A stretch of 36,706 nt of DNA, taken from the NCBI GenBank assembly GCA_003249035.1, contig QBMK01000037.1, forward strand, positions 1 to 36,706. The letters run 5' to 3'. The notes beneath the pieces are model-generated. The model ran no database searches and was not told the origin of the DNA. It worked only from the letters and a program-made list of their open reading frames with translations. The stretch's first letter is position 1, and each line of letters starts with the position of its first letter. Below are positions 16,919 through 24,723 of the stretch, one piece after another. This DNA comes from Pseudanabaena sp. (GTDB lineage: Bacteria > Cyanobacteriota > Cyanobacteriia > Pseudanabaenales > Pseudanabaenaceae). The position numbers and the translations under genes were made by a program.

Positions 16919-19588
16919 GTGACTGTTGCTGCTTCTGTTTCTTCGCCTGATGTCAAGAGTTTGACTGATTCGGGAATTTATATTACGATTCACGGTCACT
17001 TTTATCAGCCTCCGCGTGAGAATCCCTACCTGAATGCGATCGAGCGGCAAGAAAGCGCAGCTCCTTTTCATGACTGGAATGCGCGGATTCACCATGAATG
17101 CTATCGCCCCAACGCATTCTCTCGGATTGAGCGCCATGATGGCAAGATCGTCAAGATTGTTAACAACTATGAGTACATGAGTTTCAACATGGGGCCAACG
17201 CTGCTCTCATGGATGGAATTTCACGATCGCGATACCTACCAAGCGATTTTAGATGCCGATAAACGCAGTGCCGATCGCCTAAATGGTCATGGCAATGCTA
17301 TCGGACAGGTGTATAACCACATCATTATGCCTTTAGCGAATTGGCGCGACAAATTGACGCAAATTCGTTGGGGCAAGGAAGATTTTAAGGCTAGATTTGG
17401 TCGCGAGACTGAAGGGATGTGGCTGGCTGAGACTGCTGTTGACTATGAAACCCTTGAAGCTCTGGTTTTGGAAGGGATCAAGTTTATTATTCTTGCCCCA
17501 TCACAGGCGCAACGATGCCGTCCCATGCCCACCAAAGATAATCCTAACCCTGCATGGGAGGAAGTAGGCGGAGCCCAGATTGATCCCAATCGTCCCTATC
17601 GTTGTTATTTACGTCGCCATAATGCCAATAACAGCAATGTATCTGAACTTGGGCAATACCATTTGCCTGCTGATACTGATGCTTATATAGATGTGTTTTT
17701 CTATGATGGGCCGATCTCACGTGATATGGGCTTTGGCGATCTCTTAGGTAGTTCTCATAATTTTGCCAAGCGGCTCAGTCAAGCAGTCCGCGAAGATCAT
17801 CGTTCGCATCAGATTGTTTCCGTGGCAACCGATGGTGAGACCTTTGGACATCATAAGCACTTTACTGAAAAAACCCTTTCCTATGCTTTTGTCGAAGAAT
17901 TTCCTAAGCGCGGTTGGACTGTCACCAATTATGCCCATTATTTAAGTCTCTTTCCACCCCAATGGGAAGCAGAGCTAAAATCTGTAACGGCTTGGAGCTG
18001 CGCCCATGGAGTCGATCGCTGGCAGGGTGGTTGTACATGTGGTGGCGAAGGATCTGGCTATCAACTCCTATGGCGGCGACCACTGCGCGATAGTCTTAAC
18101 TGGCTACGCGATCGCCTAGCTGCTGTCTACGTAGATATCGGGCGCAAATATTTTAATGATCCTTGGGAAGCACGCGATCGCTATATTGACGTGCTGCAAT
18201 ATTCTCTGCGTGATGGCATATCTGAACATTCTCCAGTTTTAGAGAAATTTTTTGCGCAGCAGTCTGGGAGCAAAGTTTCGACCTCGGCTCAGAGGGTTGA
18301 TGCTCTCAGGTTGTTGGAAATGCAACGCCACGCTTTGCTCATGTTTACCAGTTGTGGTTGGTTTTTTGAAGAATTATCACGACCTGAAACCGTACAGATT
18401 TTGCGCTATGCCGCCAGAGCGATCGAACTAGCGGCTGATGTTGCAGGTGTATTGCTAGAGGATGAGTTTATTCATCGCATGGCAAAATCACCCAGCAATC
18501 TCGTTGAATTTAAAGACGGAGAAGGAGTCTTTAAACACCAAGTAGCGACTAACCGCATTACCCTCGCTCAAGTTGCAGCACAATATGCCCTGAGTTCGAC
18601 TTTGGGTAACTATGCGCGATCGCAACAAATCTATTGCTACCAAATCCAACAACAGGATTATCAACTGCAAAGGATTGGCTCAATGTCTTTAGCGATCGGG
18701 CAAATTCAATTAGTTTCTGGGATCACGCAAGAATCTGTAAATTACATTTTTGCAGTACTGCACCTTGGTGGTGATGACTTCCATTGCTGTATTCAACCCT
18801 TTACAGGAAGACGTGAATACGAGGAGATCAAAGCAACTTTATTTAAGGTTCTCAAACAAGCGAATACGGCAGCCGTAATTCTGGCGATGGCAAGCAACTT
18901 TAGTGGAGAGCAGTTCAATCTGCATCATCTCTTTGCGGAAGAGCGCCATCGGATTTTGCGAATGCTCGCCGACGAAACATTAACTAGACTCGATCAGCTT
19001 TACGAACAAGTTTATCGTGATAACTATGGAATCTTGATCTCATTCCGTCGGGACGATCTACCAGTACCGCGTGAACTGCAAGTCGCTGCGGAGATTGTGC
19101 TAAATAATCGACTCACTGAAGAACTAAAGCGACTAGAAACTGGCGAATCACTTCCGAATGTGGGGTTAGACGCCGTCGCGATTGAGGCACTTAATTTGGG
19201 CTGTAAGTTTACTCATGCCGAAGATGCCGAAATCCTCGAAAACTATATTTTGAGTCAAATTCAGCAACTTTCCCAACTTCAAGATATCGATGAAAAGTCG
19301 CTATTTACCTATCTCAATCAAATTGAGCAGTCTTTAATCATTAGCGATCGCTTAGCTCTAGAGCTAAACCTTGACCTCTCCCAAGAGGCTTTCCTTAACT
19401 ATCTGTCAGCACGGATTGCCCCAAAGTGTGTACTTGCTCGACAGATTCTCGATTTGGAATCTGCACAAAAGCAACCAATTCACATTGAAGTCAATCTTTG
19501 CGAAAGCATTTCTAATTTGGAGCTGCATCAGTTAATTGATACAGCTAGTAAATTAGGGATTGCCACCGAAGCTTGGCTTCACGATTAG
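16919..19588 (+). CDS. Glycoside hydrolase family 57 protein, DUF3536 type
   Basis: Product is 889 residues. It begins at a GTG with AAGGGAAG six nt upstream. The N-terminal GH57 domain opens with YITIHGHFYQPPRENPYL, characteristic of this subfamily. It contains GMWLAETAVD, whose Glu fits the GH57 nucleophile, and VATDGETFGHHK, whose Asp fits the acid/base. The C-terminal part from about residue 520 corresponds to DUF3536. GH57 enzymes are retaining alpha-glucanases, branching enzymes or amylopullulanases. A role in glycogen turnover is plausible, but this subfamily is poorly studied. No signal peptide is present, so it is probably cytoplasmic. A strong stem-loop follows the stop. HIP1 sites are frequent and codon use looks like its neighbours. 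Confidence 0.9.
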   Translation: MTVAASVSSPDVKSLTDSGIYITIHGHFYQPPRENPYLNAIERQESAAPFHDWNARIHHECYRPNAFSRIERHDGKIVKIVNNYEYMSFNMGPTLLSWMEFHDRDTYQAILDADKRSADRLNGHGNAIGQVYNHIIMPLANWRDKLTQIRWGKEDFKARFGRETEGMWLAETAVDYETLEALVLEGIKFIILAPSQAQRCRPMPTKDNPNPAWEEVGGAQIDPNRPYRCYLRRHNANNSNVSELGQYHLPADTDAYIDVFFYDGPISRDMGFGDLLGSSHNFAKRLSQAVREDHRSHQIVSVATDGETFGHHKHFTEKTLSYAFVEEFPKRGWTVTNYAHYLSLFPPQWEAELKSVTAWSCAHGVDRWQGGCTCGGEGSGYQLLWRRPLRDSLNWLRDRLAAVYVDIGRKYFNDPWEARDRYIDVLQYSLRDGISEHSPVLEKFFAQQSGSKVSTSAQRVDALRLLEMQRHALLMFTSCGWFFEELSRPETVQILRYAARAIELAADVAGVLLEDEFIHRMAKSPSNLVEFKDGEGVFKHQVATNRITLAQVAAQYALSSTLGNYARSQQIYCYQIQQQDYQLQRIGSMSLAIGQIQLVSGITQESVNYIFAVLHLGGDDFHCCIQPFTGRREYEEIKATLFKVLKQANTAAVILAMASNFSGEQFNLHHLFAEERHRILRMLADETLTRLDQLYEQVYRDNYGILISFRRDDLPVPRELQVAAEIVLNNRLTEELKRLETGESLPNVGLDAVAIEALNLGCKFTHAEDAEILENYILSQIQQLSQLQDIDEKSLFTYLNQIEQSLIISDRLALELNLDLSQEAFLNYLSARIAPKCVLARQILDLESAQKQPIHIEVNLCESISNLELHQLIDTASKLGIATEAWLHD

Positions 19589-19593
19589 ATCCT

Positions 19594-19645
19594 AATTCCC
19601 AAACTGTAGGGATAATTCATGAATTGCCCCTACAGTTTGGGAATT
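19594..19645 (+). terminator. 18-bp perfect inverted repeat, terminator-like
   Basis: Arms 19594-19611 (AATTCCCAAACTGTAGGG) and 19628-19645 pair perfectly and are followed by CCTTTT. It lies 5 nt after the GH57 stop. The loop holds ATTCATGAATTGC, which resembles the hairpin at 30914-30950, so it is also a repeated palindrome (family 3). An in-frame ATG inside the loop at 19619 should not be taken as the nadC start. Confidence 0.75.
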
Positions 19646-19675
19646 CCTTTTCAATCATTTAAGAATATCCAGATC

Positions 19676-20530
19676 ATGCTCCCTCCTTTTATTGTTGTAG
19701 ATCCGCTCCTTGAAGACTGGTTACGCGAAGACATTGGACGTGGCGATCGCAGTACTAGCGGTTTATTCCCAGATGGTAATTCTCCAATCGGCAAGGCGGT
19801 TTGGATTGCTAAGGCTGATGGTGTGGTTGCAGGATTAGCGATCGCGGCAAGAGTATTTTATTTATTAGATCGCTCGGTAAATTTTGTGGCGATCGCACAG
19901 GATGGCAAGCCTGTTAAATCTGGAGAACTCATTGCCGAAATCACCGGCAGTCTCGCCACATTGCTTATGGGTGAGAGGGTTGCACTCAATCTGGTGATGC
20001 GATTATCGGGAATTGCTAGCACCACAGCGGAATATGTAAAGGCGATCAACAGTACAAAAGTGCATCTAGTTGACACCCGCAAAACTATTCCAGGGATGCG
20101 AATCCTAGAGAAATATGCCACCTTTATTGGCGGTGCCATTAATCATCGTTATGGATTGGATGATGCTGTGATGCTTAAAGATAATCACATTGCGGCGGCT
20201 GGAGGCATTACAGAAGCAGTGCTTCGAGTACGCGCAAACATTCCATTTACCACATCAATTGAAGTGGAAACTGAATCAATCACGCAGGTAAAGGAAGCTG
20301 TGCATCTAGACCTTGATGTAATTATGCTTGATAATATGCCAGTGGAAATGATGCGTGAGGCGATCGCCATCATCCGTCAACATAGCTCTCACACAAAAAT
20401 TGAAGCTTCGGGAAATATTACTCTCAATACGATTGCTCAGATTGCAAATCTAGGTGTAGATTATATTTCTACTTCGGCAATGGTGACGCGATCGCATTGG
20501 CTCGATATCAGTATGAGAATTAGCTCCTAG
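19676..20530 (+). CDS. nadC: Nicotinate-nucleotide pyrophosphorylase (carboxylating)
   Basis: Product is 284 residues from the ATG at 19676, the usual NadC length. It converts quinolinate and PRPP to nicotinate mononucleotide, CO2 and pyrophosphate in de novo NAD synthesis. Family features in order are LLEDWLREDIGRGDRST at the start, GERVALNLVMRLSGIAS, VDTRKTIPGMRILEKYA (Arg/Lys ligands of the phosphoribosyl donor), NHRYGLDDAVMLKDNHI, IEVETES and DVIMLDNMP. It ends with EASGNI and the glycine-rich barrel end VDYISTSAMV. The frame is open upstream to 19619, but that ATG lies inside the preceding hairpin and its extra 19 residues do not fit the family. The enzyme is cytosolic and usually a dimer or hexamer. 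Confidence 0.95.
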   Translation: MLPPFIVVDPLLEDWLREDIGRGDRSTSGLFPDGNSPIGKAVWIAKADGVVAGLAIAARVFYLLDRSVNFVAIAQDGKPVKSGELIAEITGSLATLLMGERVALNLVMRLSGIASTTAEYVKAINSTKVHLVDTRKTIPGMRILEKYATFIGGAINHRYGLDDAVMLKDNHIAAAGGITEAVLRVRANIPFTTSIEVETESITQVKEAVHLDLDVIMLDNMPVEMMREAIAIIRQHSSHTKIEASGNITLNTIAQIANLGVDYISTSAMVTRSHWLDISMRISS

Positions 20531-20555
20531 AAAGTAAGCATGTAAAGCGAACCTA

Positions 20556-20584
20556 TTAGTTAGTATGGAACTTTCCTGTAGAAT
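20556..20584 (+). promoter_or_regulatory. Possible sigma-70-type promoter of the permease gene
   Basis: TTAGTT (20556-20561) and TAGAAT (20579-20584) are separated by 17 nt and lie about 33 nt before the permease ATG, suggesting it is transcribed separately from nadC. Confidence 0.35.
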
Positions 20585-20616
20585 GAATAGCAATTAAGTT
20601 CAATTAAATTCTTTTA

Positions 20617-21528
20617 ATGATTGAAGTCATCCAATCAATTCTGCAATCAACCGTTGACGGTATCGCTGTCGGCAGCATTATTGCTCTCGCTGCAGTCGGC
20701 TTAACACTTACCTATGGCATCTTGCGCCTTGCCAACTTTGCCCATGGCGATATTCTCACCTTAGGTGCTTACCTCGCCTTCCTAGCCAATACCTCTCTCA
20801 AGCTTGACATTTGGTTGTCGATCGCATTTGGCAGTCTTATCTCCATCGTCCTAGTATTAATTTGCGAAAAAATATTGTGGCAACCCTTACGAGCCAAAAA
20901 AGCCACCTCAACAACAATGATGATCGTCTCGATTGGTCTAGCTCTGGTGATTCGTAATGCGATCGTCCTTGTTTGGGGCGCAAAACCACAGAAATACAAT
21001 TTGCCAACTTTTCCAGCGATCGACGTATTTGGTTTAGCAATCACCCGCAATAAAATCGTAGTCATTGTGGCAGCGATCGCAATCATCGCGGGGCTTTACT
21101 ACTTATTGCAAAACACTAAAATCGGCAAAGCTATGCGAGCAGTAGCAGACAATCCTGAACTCGCGAAAGTAGCAGGAATAAACGTTAATGCAGTAATTAT
21201 CTGGACATGGGTAATTGCTGGAGGCATGACCGCTTTTGGTGGCAGCATGTACGGCTTAATTACCAATTTACGTCCAAATATGGGTTGGTTTTTGATTTTG
21301 CCGATGTTTGCTGCTGTAATTCTTGGGGGGATCGGCAATCCCTATGGTGCGATCGCGGGTGCGCTAATTGTCGGTATTTCCCAAGAGGTTGCTACTACTT
21401 GTCCAGCGGCATTGGGAGAATTGCAAAAATACTGTATTGGGACAGAATATAAACTGGGAGTAGGTTTGGTCATTATGATTTTGGTTTTGCTCTTTAAACC
21501 GCAAGGCTTATTTAAGGGAACGATATAG
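20617..21528 (+). CDS. LivH-type branched-chain/neutral amino acid ABC transporter permease
   Basis: Product is 303 residues with about eight membrane segments. The N-terminal GSIIALAAVGLTLTYGILRLANFAHGD is the hallmark of the LivH family, and the cytoplasmic loop TKIGKAMRAVADNPELAKVAGI is the site that contacts the ATPase. The later GMTAFGGSMYGL and AVILGGIGNPYGAIAGAL are also conserved. In cyanobacteria such a permease (NatD) is part of the N-II neutral amino acid transporter; UrtB of the urea transporter is related but its N-terminal sequence differs. No LivM, ATPase or binding protein is next to it here. Scattered Nat genes are known in cyanobacteria, so this is not unexpected. The substrate cannot be read directly. 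Confidence 0.9.
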   Translation: MIEVIQSILQSTVDGIAVGSIIALAAVGLTLTYGILRLANFAHGDILTLGAYLAFLANTSLKLDIWLSIAFGSLISIVLVLICEKILWQPLRAKKATSTTMMIVSIGLALVIRNAIVLVWGAKPQKYNLPTFPAIDVFGLAITRNKIVVIVAAIAIIAGLYYLLQNTKIGKAMRAVADNPELAKVAGINVNAVIIWTWVIAGGMTAFGGSMYGLITNLRPNMGWFLILPMFAAVILGGIGNPYGAIAGALIVGISQEVATTCPAALGELQKYCIGTEYKLGVGLVIMILVLLFKPQGLFKGTI

Positions 21529-21756
21529 ACCGTTACAAGCCTTGACAAAGATAACTTTAGCGGTTATCAGCCTACATTCTACTCGTAATGGAAGGTTAGA
21601 ATAATGTCGTACCGCTTACGTTAAGGGTAAGCAGCATAATTTCTAATTATTCAAAACCAGTGGAGTTCATTTTCTTTAACAGACAGAGGTTTTTCTAGTT
21701 TACAAAAGTTGCATCCTAACTCACAAATTTCCATCAAAAATCATGAAAATAGCTGA

Positions 21757-21936
21757 TTATTCAATGAATATAATCGGTTTAATCTTCAAATTGCAAATCA
21801 AAGTTTTGCTATTGAGCCTGTTAATCGTTGTCTGGAATTTCTTAAGATTCTCTCTTTACCTTATCGTAAAAGTCGCCGTTTTGGCTTGCGTTACAATTTG
21901 ATTACAGGCATCGACTTCCCCCCATCTAAGAATTAG
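21757..21936 (+). pseudogene. Short open frame, possible remnant coding sequence
   Basis: A 59-codon open stretch without a start codon contains FAIEPVNRCLEFLKILSLPY and then KSRRFGLRYNL, which looks more like folded-protein sequence than noise. It ends within the palindrome at 21926. A competing frame, ATG 21743 to stop 21901, gives a 52-residue hydrophobic peptide. I recognise neither. Confidence 0.2.
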
Positions 21937-21967
21937 TGGCGCGGAGCGGAGTGCCACTAATTCTTAG
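21926..21967. repeat. 15-bp perfect inverted repeat
   Basis: Arms 21926-21940 (CTAAGAATTAGTGGC) and 21953-21967 pair around the 12-nt loop GCGGAGCGGAGT. The GC-rich centre with outer AT-rich arms is the same design as the family 1 palindromes, though the arm sequence differs. Confidence 0.75.
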
Positions 21968-22045
21968 GTTTTACTATCTATTTTTAGACTGGGAAAGGAG
22001 TAGTCGTACTTTATCTAGTACGCCAAAATTCAATTACTAATTGAT

Positions 22046-22197
22046 TAATTAACCCAAGTTGCTACCTATCAAAAACCGTCTCAAAACAAGTTAAAAACAG
22101 CCTATATAAGTGCTAAGCAACGCTTTTTTGGATAAAAATCTAGCATTTTTATTTTGATTTTAGTTTTGGATGAATAAGTAGCAACTTGGGTTAATTA
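22046..22197. mobile_element. MITE-like element with 20-bp terminal inverted repeats
   Basis: The ends TAATTAACCCAAGTTGCTAC (22046-22065) and its exact complement (22178-22197) enclose 112 bp of AT-rich DNA without an open frame. The size, perfect ends and noncoding interior fit a miniature inverted-repeat transposable element. No transposase is encoded inside. The outermost TAATTA is itself palindromic, so a target duplication cannot be set apart from the ends. I cannot name the parent insertion sequence. Confidence 0.6.
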
Positions 22198-22274
22198 CGA
22201 ATTATCAATTAGTGTACGCAGCAGGCAATCCTATACTCGCAAACATCTTTCTTCGTAATTCCCAATTCGTAATT
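22193..22274. repeat. 11-bp inverted repeats AATTACGAATT/AATTCGTAATT
   Basis: Arms 22193-22203 and 22264-22274 are perfect complements, with a further CGTAATT at 22254. The element overlaps the right end of the MITE-like sequence. Such short AATTCGTAATT words recur between cyanobacterial genes. Confidence 0.4.
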
Positions 22275-22280
22275 CATAGT

Positions 22281-22463
22281 TCAAGAGACAAACCTCTCCA
22301 AAGATATAAACTTCCTCACGTACTCAGGAATCAAATCGCTCTCGACCAATTGCCGACATGAGTTGTTGATTTAACTACTCAGTATTGTTTGTAGCATCTG
22401 ATTCAGAATTGGAAATAGAGACTGTGTTATCAAATAAGTATTGAGATCCTGAAACTTTGGCAA
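22281..22463 (-). pseudogene. Possible C-terminal remnant of a lost minus-strand gene
   Basis: Minus-strand reading ends in QLVESDLIPEYVRKFISLER and FVS before a stop at 22281. Upstream in another frame is INFAKVSGSQYLFDNTVSIS, ending at a stop at 22375. The two pieces look protein-like but are out of frame with each other and have no start. I do not recognise the family. The piece runs against the start of the substrate-binding protein gene. Confidence 0.25.
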
Positions 22464-22468
22464 AATTA

Positions 22469-23455
22469 ATGCAAATTCGTAGACGAAACTTTTTACAGTT
22501 ATTAGGAGGAACGACTGGTGCAATTTTCACCAATTCATTGAGTAGTAGCGCTCAAGGTAAAAGCCCAAAAATTGTCATTGGTTATCCAGCCGTAACTCCA
22601 GCATTGCCACTCTACTTAGCTTTAGAAAAGGGCTACTTCACGAAAATGGGATTAGATGTAGAAGCGATTGCCTTTGCTAATCCTCAAGAAGTTGTCGAAG
22701 GAATTATTAAAGGAAAGATTCAAGCGGCGGGCAATGGAGTCTCTTCAGGGAATTTAGCGATCGGGGAGGATAAATCTCCAGGATTTTTCAAAATTATCTG
22801 TTCCAATAGCAGTAATGCTAAGTTTGTCCTTGAACAGTTTGTCGTTGCCAAAAATAGTGCAATCAAACAGATTAGTGAACTTAACGGGAAAAAAGTTTGT
22901 TCGGGATTGGGACCTCAAAACATTGCTTTAGCCAAGGCGATTTTGGCAAAAAATGGCTATCCTAATGCTCAAATAGTGCCTTTACCTTTTGATAAGCATA
23001 TTGCCGCGATCGAGTCAGGAGAAGTGGATGGTGCTTATACTTTGGAACCGATCGGTACTGTGGGACGAAGTGAAGGCAAAACACGCACCCTCGAAGTAGG
23101 AGTGGTTTCTAAGTACATTCTTGGCGATCCTTTAGCGCCTTGGTTTGGAGGCTCGGCTGCGATCAGTACTAAGTTTCTCCAAGAGTATCCTGCGATCGCG
23201 CAAAAATTTATTACAGCCTATCGAATGGGAGTGATGGAAGTACGTCTCAATCCAATTCTATCGCGTAAATATTTGCAGCGTTTTACTAAAATCAATCCCG
23301 CTTTAACAAGCCGTGTACCTCTTCCAGACTACAGAATGTATGACGAGTTTTCTGCTGAAGATGTTAAATATTTTCAATATTTCTTTGATTTCCTAACCAG
23401 TGAAAAAGTCCTCAGCCGCAAAGTGGATGTGTTGCCATTGCTACTCTCAAAATAA
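22469..23455 (+). CDS. ABC transporter substrate-binding protein (NMT1/SsuA-like) with Tat-type signal
   Basis: Product is 328 residues from the ATG at 22469; a TTG 12 nt upstream is also in frame. The N-terminus IRRRNFLQLLGG has the twin-arginine pattern RRxFL, followed by a hydrophobic stretch and SSSAQG, so folded export is likely. The mature part follows the NMT1/NrtA/SsuA class: IVIGYPAVTPALPLYLALEKGYF, then GLDVEAIAFANPQEVVEGIIKGKIQAAG, ELNGKKV and AIESGEVDGAYTLEPIG. These proteins bind nitrate, taurine/sulfonates, thiamine precursors or similar small molecules; the ligand is not readable. No permease or ATPase of that class is adjacent, so it is an orphan here. It lies downstream of the decayed noncoding stretch and is followed by a family 1 palindrome. 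Confidence 0.88.
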   Translation: MQIRRRNFLQLLGGTTGAIFTNSLSSSAQGKSPKIVIGYPAVTPALPLYLALEKGYFTKMGLDVEAIAFANPQEVVEGIIKGKIQAAGNGVSSGNLAIGEDKSPGFFKIICSNSSNAKFVLEQFVVAKNSAIKQISELNGKKVCSGLGPQNIALAKAILAKNGYPNAQIVPLPFDKHIAAIESGEVDGAYTLEPIGTVGRSEGKTRTLEVGVVSKYILGDPLAPWFGGSAAISTKFLQEYPAIAQKFITAYRMGVMEVRLNPILSRKYLQRFTKINPALTSRVPLPDYRMYDEFSAEDVKYFQYFFDFLTSEKVLSRKVDVLPLLLSK

Positions 23456-23487
23456 TTTCGCATCCAAATGCCAATTGTCAGATTGTC

Positions 23488-23548
23488 AAATAAACCCCAA
23501 AATTGTTGCGGCGAACTTTGCCCGCCGCAACAATTTTGGAGTTTATTT
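23488..23548. repeat. 26-bp inverted repeat, extragenic palindrome family 1
   Basis: Arms 23488-23513 and 23523-23548 pair except for one position, around a 9-nt loop. The outer arm AAATAAACCCCAAAATTG and the GGCG...CGCC core match the palindrome at 8123-8179. The right flank TTTATTTGGATCG resembles that of 8005-8049. Confidence 0.8.
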
Positions 23549-23660
23549 GGATCGCTTAATACTGGCACTGGTTCCATTGGGTGAGGAGACATAAAGCCTT
23601 GATGCTGCTATATTACAGAGATATAGTGTTGTATCCAACCTTAGACATTAGTGAGAGCAG

Positions 23661-23750
23661 ATGATGGAATTATTCTTTCAGAACTGTCCTTGCTGTGACA
23701 GCGCAAGGAATATCGCTAAAGTGAACCTCGGTAAAGTGAAGCTAGGATGA
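23661..23750 (+). CDS. Very small open frame with a CPCC motif (doubtful)
   Basis: A 29-codon frame starts with two Met and includes QNCPCCDSARN, then a basic tail. A weak GAGAG precedes the ATG. It overlaps two hairpins of the putative structured RNA, so coding and RNA readings compete. I do not recognise it. Confidence 0.15.
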   Translation: MMELFFQNCPCCDSARNIAKVNLGKVKLG

Positions 23751-23817
23751 TAAGCTCAAAGCGCCGAACATCCTAGCCCGCAAACCTTGCGAGATGGTAT
23801 GAGAAATACGAGTATTT
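23687..23817 (+). ncRNA. Candidate structured RNA: four hairpins in 131 nt (strand uncertain)
   Basis: Four perfect stems follow one another: TCCTTGC/GCAAGGA (23687-23709), GCTAGGATG/CATCCTAGC (23741-23777), CGCAA/TTGCG (23779-23791) and AAATAC/GTATTT (23804-23817). The last overlaps the epimerase stop and may be its terminator. No known RNA family was recognised. The plus strand is assumed only for convenience. Confidence 0.25.
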
Positions 23818-24694
23818 AAAAGAAATTTGCCGTAATGTGCATTACAGCTGTACAACTAGCATTAGGAGCAAGTACAGTTAGATTCTCTTTGGTATTAAGA
23901 GAATTACGAGTCGCGCTCCAAGGTTCCAAGCAATAGAAGTCTTTGCCCTTAACTGTCCAGAACACAAGATAAGTACTAAAATCATCGTAATCGATCGCGA
24001 TCTTGAGTTTGCGATCATTGTCAGTTACTGAAGTTGAACGGCGAGAAAGCTTCCCAAACACAGAGTCAATCTCATCTTGCTCGAAGTTAAACTTTCCGTC
24101 GAAAGCAAAATTCTCCTTTGTGCGATTATCTTGATAGCTTACGGAAGGAATATCTACTTCGATTTGATTTTTGTCGCCACAGAGAAAGTAGGGATGAAAA
24201 CCAGAAGAGAAAGGCATTGGCGAAGAGGAAAGATTTTTATATTCTTGATGAATCTCTAACGTGTTACCACGCAATGCATATGTAAAAGCTAAATGGAAAT
24301 CAAATGGATAAACAACTTTAGTCTGTTCGTTACTACCTAGCTCGACAGTAAGACTCGCATTGCCATCAGTGCTTTGTGCTGTTGCTCTCCAAGGCAACTC
24401 ACGGGCAAAGCCATGCTGCTTGATTTTGTAATCCGTTCCATCAACATTGTAAGTGTCATTAGGTAAATTGCCGCAAAGTGGGAACAGGATTGGATTACCA
24501 CCCCTAACACTAAGATCTGGATGAGTAAAGCGTTCAGCATCTAGATAGAAAACCTCTTTCCCATTAATGCGCCAACTAGTGACAATGCCACCGCGTTCTG
24601 GGACAACTTCTATGTGAGAACCTGTACTGTCATCAGACAAGGTATAGGTTTGGTATTGCTTTTGGGAGGAGGAGACTTTATACACTGATTTCAC
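23816..24694 (-). CDS. Aldose 1-epimerase family protein
   Basis: Product is about 292 residues with the galactose-mutarotase beta-sandwich pattern. Family residues are H94 in IKQHGFAR, H167 in SSGFHPYF and E257 in CLEPWSA, which act as acid and base in anomer conversion or as sugar-phosphate binders. It also has RGGNPILFPLCGNLPN, typical of the YeaD/glucose-6-phosphate 1-epimerase-like branch. The substrate is either a free aldose or a hexose phosphate. The start is uncertain: the frame opens with GTG at 24694, but a GTG three codons later (24685) has AGGGTGA six nt upstream. No signal peptide is seen. The gene heads a minus-strand group after the DCC gene, with a short gap of about 30 nt. 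Confidence 0.9.
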   Translation of the reverse strand: MKSVYKVSSSQKQYQTYTLSDDSTGSHIEVVPERGGIVTSWRINGKEVFYLDAERFTHPDLSVRGGNPILFPLCGNLPNDTYNVDGTDYKIKQHGFARELPWRATAQSTDGNASLTVELGSNEQTKVVYPFDFHLAFTYALRGNTLEIHQEYKNLSSSPMPFSSGFHPYFLCGDKNQIEVDIPSVSYQDNRTKENFAFDGKFNFEQDEIDSVFGKLSRRSTSVTDNDRKLKIAIDYDDFSTYLVFWTVKGKDFYCLEPWSATRNSLNTKENLTVLAPNASCTAVMHITANFF

Positions 24695-24723
24695 CCTGTA
24701 ACTTTCCAGAAATGATTATACCG

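Larger units (their letters stand above)
21529..22468. other. Long noncoding stretch with palindromes, MITE-like element and coding relics
   Basis: About 940 bp without a convincing gene. It holds a weak hairpin after the permease (GATAAC...GTTATC near 21550), short overlapping frames around 21743-21936, a 15-bp palindrome at 21926-21967 and a 152-bp inverted-repeat element at 22046-22197. It also has AATTACGAATT inverted repeats at 22193-22274 and a likely minus-strand gene remnant from 22281. It looks like a site of repeated insertion and decay. Confidence 0.6.
23456..23815. other. Intergenic region between convergent genes, with palindrome and hairpin cluster
   Basis: This 360-bp gap contains the family 1 palindrome 23488-23548. 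A separate run of hairpins lies at 23687-23709, 23741-23777, 23779-23791 and 23804-23817. A 29-codon frame sits at 23661-23750. No recognised gene is present. Confidence 0.6.

Noticed and set aside
19619-19675. Upstream in-frame extension of nadC
   Set aside because: The ATG is inside the loop of the terminator-like hairpin and the added residues do not match NadC.
22281-22468. Promoter-proximal coding region belonging to the substrate-binding protein
   Set aside because: The plus frame is not open through this stretch, and the Tat-type start at 22469 is well defined.
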